Of a stretch of DNA of 45,698 nt, positions 42,780 to 45,698 are shown piece after piece; positions within the stretch are counted from its first letter, which is position 1; each line of letters begins with the position of its first letter. The stretch is taken from contig JAAZBU010000098.1 in the NCBI GenBank assembly GCA_012513645.1, positions 1-45,698 on the forward strand, in the 5' to 3' direction. Below the pieces are notes generated by a model that did no database searches, was not told the DNA's origin, and saw only the letters and a program-made list of their open reading frames with translations. Position numbers and translations under genes: made by a program. The stretch is from Clostridiales bacterium. Lineage in GTDB: Bacteria > Bacillota > Clostridia > Christensenellales > Aristaeellaceae.

Positions 42780-44239
42780 TTTGCCGATCCCTGCTCGCTG
42801 AGCAACTCACGGACAATCTGCTTCTCGTCAAAGGGTTTTTTGACGCCGTGGACTTCTTGATAGGTTTCATGGCCCTTGCCGGCCAGAATCAACACGTCCC
42901 CCACCTGCGCCAGCGACAGCGCCCGCTGGATGGCTTGGCGGCGGTTTTCGATCACTTCATACGGCGCCTTGGTTGGGGCAATGCCTTCTTCAATCGCCTG
43001 AAGGATCTCCATGGGGTCCTCGGTGCGCGGGTTATCGCTGGTAAGGATGGAATAGTCCGCCAACCTGCCGGCCACCGCCCCCATGACGGAGCGCTTGGCA
43101 TGATCGCGGTCGCCGCCGCACCCAAAGAGCACCAGCACGCGGCCGCGCGCAAACTCTCTTGCCGTGCGCAGGATGTTCTCGAGCGCGTCGGGCGAATGGG
43201 AATAATCCAGTATCACCATGTAGGGTGTGTGTGTGTCCAGTACCTCCGCCCGGCCGGGCACGCTGCGCACGCCCTCCAGGGCGCGGCAGATGGTCTGCGG
43301 CTCCACCCCCATGATAAGCGCCAGGGCAGTGGCGGCCAAAGCGTTGTATACGTTGAACATGCCCATCATCTGCAGGCGCACGGGGTAGACATGTTCGTTC
43401 CACAGCGACAGCATAAAGTGGACACCCTGCTCGCTGATCTCAATATCCCGGGCGAAGATGTCCGCATTTGTACAAATGCCAAAGGTGCTGTGCGGCACAG
43501 ACAAATCCTGGGCAATGCTGCCTGAATAATCGTCATCGGCATTCAGCGCAGCATTCTTGACGTTGCCGCTGACCAGAAACTCCTTCTTGGTGTTGAAGTA
43601 GTTGTCCATCGTGCCAAAGTAATCCAGATGATCCTGCGACAGGTTGAGGTAGCAGCCGGCTTCAAACGTCAGCCCTTCCAGGCGCCGCATGGCGATGGCG
43701 TGGGCCGATATCTCCATGCAGACCACCTGAACACCCGCATCCGCCATCTGGCGGAAGGTACGGTTGAGCTCAATGGGGTCCGGGGTGGTCAGGGTGCTCT
43801 TCATCCAGCGGTTGCCGATCATGTTGCCCGTGGTGCCGATCAGCCCGCAGGAGAACCCCGCCGCCTCCAAAATAGCTTTGAGGAAATAGCTGGTGGTCGT
43901 TTTGCCCTTGGTGCCTGTAATGCCGACCAGCTTGAGCTGTCTGGCCGGATGCCCGTAAAAAGCTTCAGCCATGAGGGCCATGGCGGCCCGATCATGGCTG
44001 ACTTTCAACTGGGGTACATCAATATCATCCAAAAAGCGGGTGACCACCAAAGCAACGGCGCCATTTTCCACCGCCTGCGCGGCGAAATCGTGCGCGTCTA
44101 CGCTGGCGCCCGAAATACAAAAAAACAGGCCGTGATCGGTTGTATGACGGCTGTCCTGCGATATGGAGGCAACCTCACAATCGCCGCGCAGCGCCACCAG
44201 GTAGGGCGCCGCCGCTTTCGCCAGAAGCGATAACTTCAT
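42776..44239 (-). CDS. murE: UDP-N-acetylmuramoyl-tripeptide synthetase, meso-DAP type
   Basis: Adds the third amino acid to UDP-MurNAc-L-Ala-D-Glu. 487 residues: N-terminal domain with the DSRHTTDHGLFFCISG segment, ATP loop GTKGKTTT (about 110-117), HAIAMRRLEGL, and the C-terminal DNPRTEDP motif, whose DNPR form marks meso-diaminopimelate specificity. This gives direct evidence for DAP-type peptidoglycan. It follows ftsL by 29 bases, with no ftsI between. Confidence 0.96.
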   Translation of the reverse strand: MKLSLLAKAAAPYLVALRGDCEVASISQDSRHTTDHGLFFCISGASVDAHDFAAQAVENGAVALVVTRFLDDIDVPQLKVSHDRAAMALMAEAFYGHPARQLKLVGITGTKGKTTTSYFLKAILEAAGFSCGLIGTTGNMIGNRWMKSTLTTPDPIELNRTFRQMADAGVQVVCMEISAHAIAMRRLEGLTFEAGCYLNLSQDHLDYFGTMDNYFNTKKEFLVSGNVKNAALNADDDYSGSIAQDLSVPHSTFGICTNADIFARDIEISEQGVHFMLSLWNEHVYPVRLQMMGMFNVYNALAATALALIMGVEPQTICRALEGVRSVPGRAEVLDTHTPYMVILDYSHSPDALENILRTAREFARGRVLVLFGCGGDRDHAKRSVMGAVAGRLADYSILTSDNPRTEDPMEILQAIEEGIAPTKAPYEVIENRRQAIQRALSLAQVGDVLILAGKGHETYQEVHGVKKPFDEKQIVRELLSEQGSAK

Positions 44240-44268
44240 CTGTTATATGCCTTTCGCGTCCAGAATCA

Positions 44269-44784
44269 TTAAGGCTGCCGGGCGATGGGCGTCCACTGGC
44301 CGGCATAGGTCCTTGTCAGCGGCCGGGTATCCGGCGCCAATACCTGAATCGTCTCCTCGTCGAGGGCCAGTTTCATCCCCAACCGCTGGGAAGCATAGTA
44401 GCTGATGAAGGAGCTGTCCCTTGCCTTGTTCAGCTGCTCTTCAAGCCCCACGCGCTCCTGCTCGGACGCCAGATACTTGTTCTGGAGTTGCGTGAATTCA
44501 TCCCTGAGGGCTTGGCTGGTCTGAGCCTTCCGCAGGGACGTCGATGCCATTATAGCAACTGTTGCCATGATCAGCAAGAGCGCCCAGGGCAACGAAATCC
44601 CCCGGCGCCTGGTCTTATCCTGCCTGGCAGCGCGGTAGGCTACGCGCTCGTCGCCCTCTTCGTGTACCGCTTCGTCCGGCAAATCTACGGTAGTAGCCAC
44701 CACAATGCGTTCAAAGGGGTGCAGCTGGTCGCCCGCCAGCGTGTAATTCCCATTTTTATATGGGTTCTGCGCGTACTGCGTCAT
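44269..44784 (-). CDS. ftsL: FtsL-like cell division protein
   Basis: 171 residues: a long charged cytoplasmic head (about 1-85), one membrane helix (SLPWALLLIMATVAIMAS, about 88-105), a coiled coil (about 108-135) and the short C-terminal ISYYASQRLGMKLALDEETIQVLAP, which has the septum-initiator A-x2-LGM pattern. FtsL families are poorly conserved, so the call rests on topology and on its place between mraZ and murE. The head is longer than usual. It begins 24 bases after the mraZ stop, so rsmH is not between them. Confidence 0.82.
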   Translation of the reverse strand: MTQYAQNPYKNGNYTLAGDQLHPFERIVVATTVDLPDEAVHEEGDERVAYRAARQDKTRRRGISLPWALLLIMATVAIMASTSLRKAQTSQALRDEFTQLQNKYLASEQERVGLEEQLNKARDSSFISYYASQRLGMKLALDEETIQVLAPDTRPLTRTYAGQWTPIARQP

Positions 44785-44808
44785 GGCATTCTCTCCTCCC
44801 GTAGTGCA

Positions 44809-45396
44809 TTAGTTGTCTCGGCTTGCGCGTATCCTGGACTGAATCAGGCTGATGTCGCGCAGCACGTTCTGGTGTTCCTTGCTGAAGGCGCTGATTTCGT
44901 CGGCTGCCTGCTGGCTGGAAATCACACGCACATAGTCCCTGGCGCCGGATACCTGAACGCCGGCCGCATCCTGTAAAAACAACTCGCGCAGCGCCGCCGG
45001 AATCAGCACGCGGCCTTGCATGTCAAACCCCAGGTTGTCAAAGGAGAACATCGCGAACCGCTCCAGGAACACTTCGGCGCTGACATCCTCGTCGCTCAAC
45101 TCCGTCAGCATGTCCACCTTTTTCTGCCATACCTCAAAGGGGTAGATGGCGATACTCGTCTGGGCCATGTTGACGCCGATCACGATCCTGTCTCCCAGCC
45201 GGTCACGGAATGTTTGGGGAACGATCATCCGCCCTTTGGCGTCAATGCTGTGGTTGTACGCCCCGTAAAAGCCATACCGATCAGCTGGGCGCGTCTTTGG
45301 GGCAGTTTGCTTGTGGTTGGTTTCGGGTGCCAGTGCACGGTCAGATCCACTGCGATCAGCGTTGTTGAACTCATCTGACACCCTTTTCACCACCAA
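44809..45396 (-). CDS. mraZ: Transcriptional regulator MraZ with N-terminal extension
   Basis: AbrB-fold DNA-binding protein that controls the dcw cluster. The two MraZ repeats start at YGAYNHSIDAKGRMIVPQTFRDRL and FDNLGFDMQGRVLIPAALRE; the DAKGR and DMQGR motifs are present. Normal MraZ is about 143 residues and begins a few residues before the YNH segment. Here about 40 residues precede it (rich in Asp, Arg, Pro, Thr), with no internal ATG, GTG or TTG that could serve as a later start. Start candidates are TTG 45396, GTG 45393, GTG 45390 and GTG 45381; none has a strong ribosome binding site. C-terminal coiled tail after about residue 170. Confidence 0.9.
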   Translation of the reverse strand: MVVKRVSDEFNNADRSGSDRALAPETNHKQTAPKTRPADRYGFYGAYNHSIDAKGRMIVPQTFRDRLGDRIVIGVNMAQTSIAIYPFEVWQKKVDMLTELSDEDVSAEVFLERFAMFSFDNLGFDMQGRVLIPAALRELFLQDAAGVQVSGARDYVRVISSQQAADEISAFSKEHQNVLRDISLIQSRIRASRDN

Positions 45397-45403
45397 TCAC
45401 CAC
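45378..45403 (-). promoter_or_regulatory. Candidate MraZ box
   Basis: Minus strand: GTGGTG (45398-45403), GTGGTG (45388-45393) and GGGTGT (45378-45383), each six bases with four-base spacers, giving a 10-bp period. Known MraZ sites are short G-rich direct repeats spaced by about one helical turn. These overlap the presumed mraZ start and lie just after the promoter. Confidence 0.55.
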
Positions 45404-45424
45404 TTATTGCCTTTACACAGACAC

Positions 45425-45453
45425 AATTTACCACGCTTGAAAAAAGGCGTCAA
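45425..45453 (-). promoter_or_regulatory. Promoter of the dcw cluster (mraZ)
   Basis: Minus strand: TTGACG (45448-45453), a 17-base spacer and TAAATT (45425-45430), about 30 bases ahead of the mraZ start region. Confidence 0.68.
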
Positions 45454-45698
45454 TCGCTTGTCCCATCTGCATTTTTGCTTTGGGCAGTGCGCCGTGAAAT
45501 GATTTTCAGATATGCACCGATAAGGGGATTGCCTGTTCGCTTTAGCTTCATTTGATCAGAACAATAATTCCCCTGGAAAACTTGAGGAACCGAAAGGCTA
45601 TGTAATTATTGCACATATTATTATTCAATTATTGTAATATTTGACGAATTATCCTTTGGCGGAGTTTATCGCCCCTGTTTCTTCAGATTGCGATGTCA
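45454..45698. other. AT-rich stretch without a recognised gene
   Basis: This end of the window is clearly more AT-rich than the rest, especially 45590-45660 (ATTATTATTCAATTATTG and similar). No coding frame with support and no known riboswitch motif was recognised. It probably holds regulatory DNA between mraZ and a gene outside the window. TTTGACGAA near 45647 is one mismatch from the Spo0A box, which may be chance in such sequence. Confidence 0.4.

Overview
The window is a GC-rich, tightly packed block of bacterial housekeeping genes, almost all on the minus strand. Gene content and order point to a Gram-positive Clostridia-type Firmicute: ftsH-hpt-tilS, dgt-dnaG-rpoD-trmK-nif3, ylxM-ffh-rpsP-khpA-rimM-trmD, asp23-amaP-DUF2273-nusB-folD-xseAB-ispA, a T-box in front of hisS-aspS, a glycine riboswitch in front of gcvT, and split gcvPA/gcvPB. 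MurE carries the DNPR signature of meso-diaminopimelate peptidoglycan. The order cannot be fixed from sequence alone; a Christensenellales-like lineage is a guess. I see no phage, transposon, CRISPR array, rRNA or tRNA.

Layout: 1-3615 has a 3'-truncated ftsH, hpt and tilS (minus). 3665-5074 has two plus-strand genes with their own promoters: a small heat-shock protein and a rhomboid-like membrane protein without the usual catalytic motif. 5200-5546 is the RNase P RNA (minus). 5552-11634 is a zinc-ribbon coiled-coil protein, nif3, trmK, rpoD, dnaG and dgt. 11709-15412 is the SRP/ribosome-maturation operon, from a consensus promoter before ylxM to a terminator after trmD. 15431-25065 is one long run of mostly overlapping or closely spaced genes: asp23, amaP, DUF2273, nusB, a TsaD paralogue, folD, xseA, xseB, ispA, a DUF212 protein, a small membrane protein, a cysteine desulfurase and thiI. 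25224-26405 is a lone plus-strand iron alcohol dehydrogenase. 26478-30694 is hisS-aspS-nudC with a T-box leader. 30767-32197 is pgi (plus), divergent from the T-box. 32270-36722 is the complete gcvT-H-PA-PB operon behind a glycine riboswitch. 36727-45403 is a reduced division and cell-wall cluster: mraZ, ftsL, murE, mraY, murD, ftsQ, ftsA, ftsZ.

No wholly new multi-gene system is evident. The most interesting signals are regulatory or architectural. The glycine riboswitch starts within a few bases of the ftsZ stop codon, so it may double as a conditional terminator for the division operon. The hisS-aspS T-box contains overlapping Asp and His codons. The T-box and pgi promoters share one -35 region. 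A perfect inverted repeat covers the ylxM start site and ribosome binding site. The dcw cluster lacks rsmH, ftsI, murF, ftsW and murG at their usual places. MraZ has an N-terminal extension, with 10-bp-spaced direct repeats over its start region.
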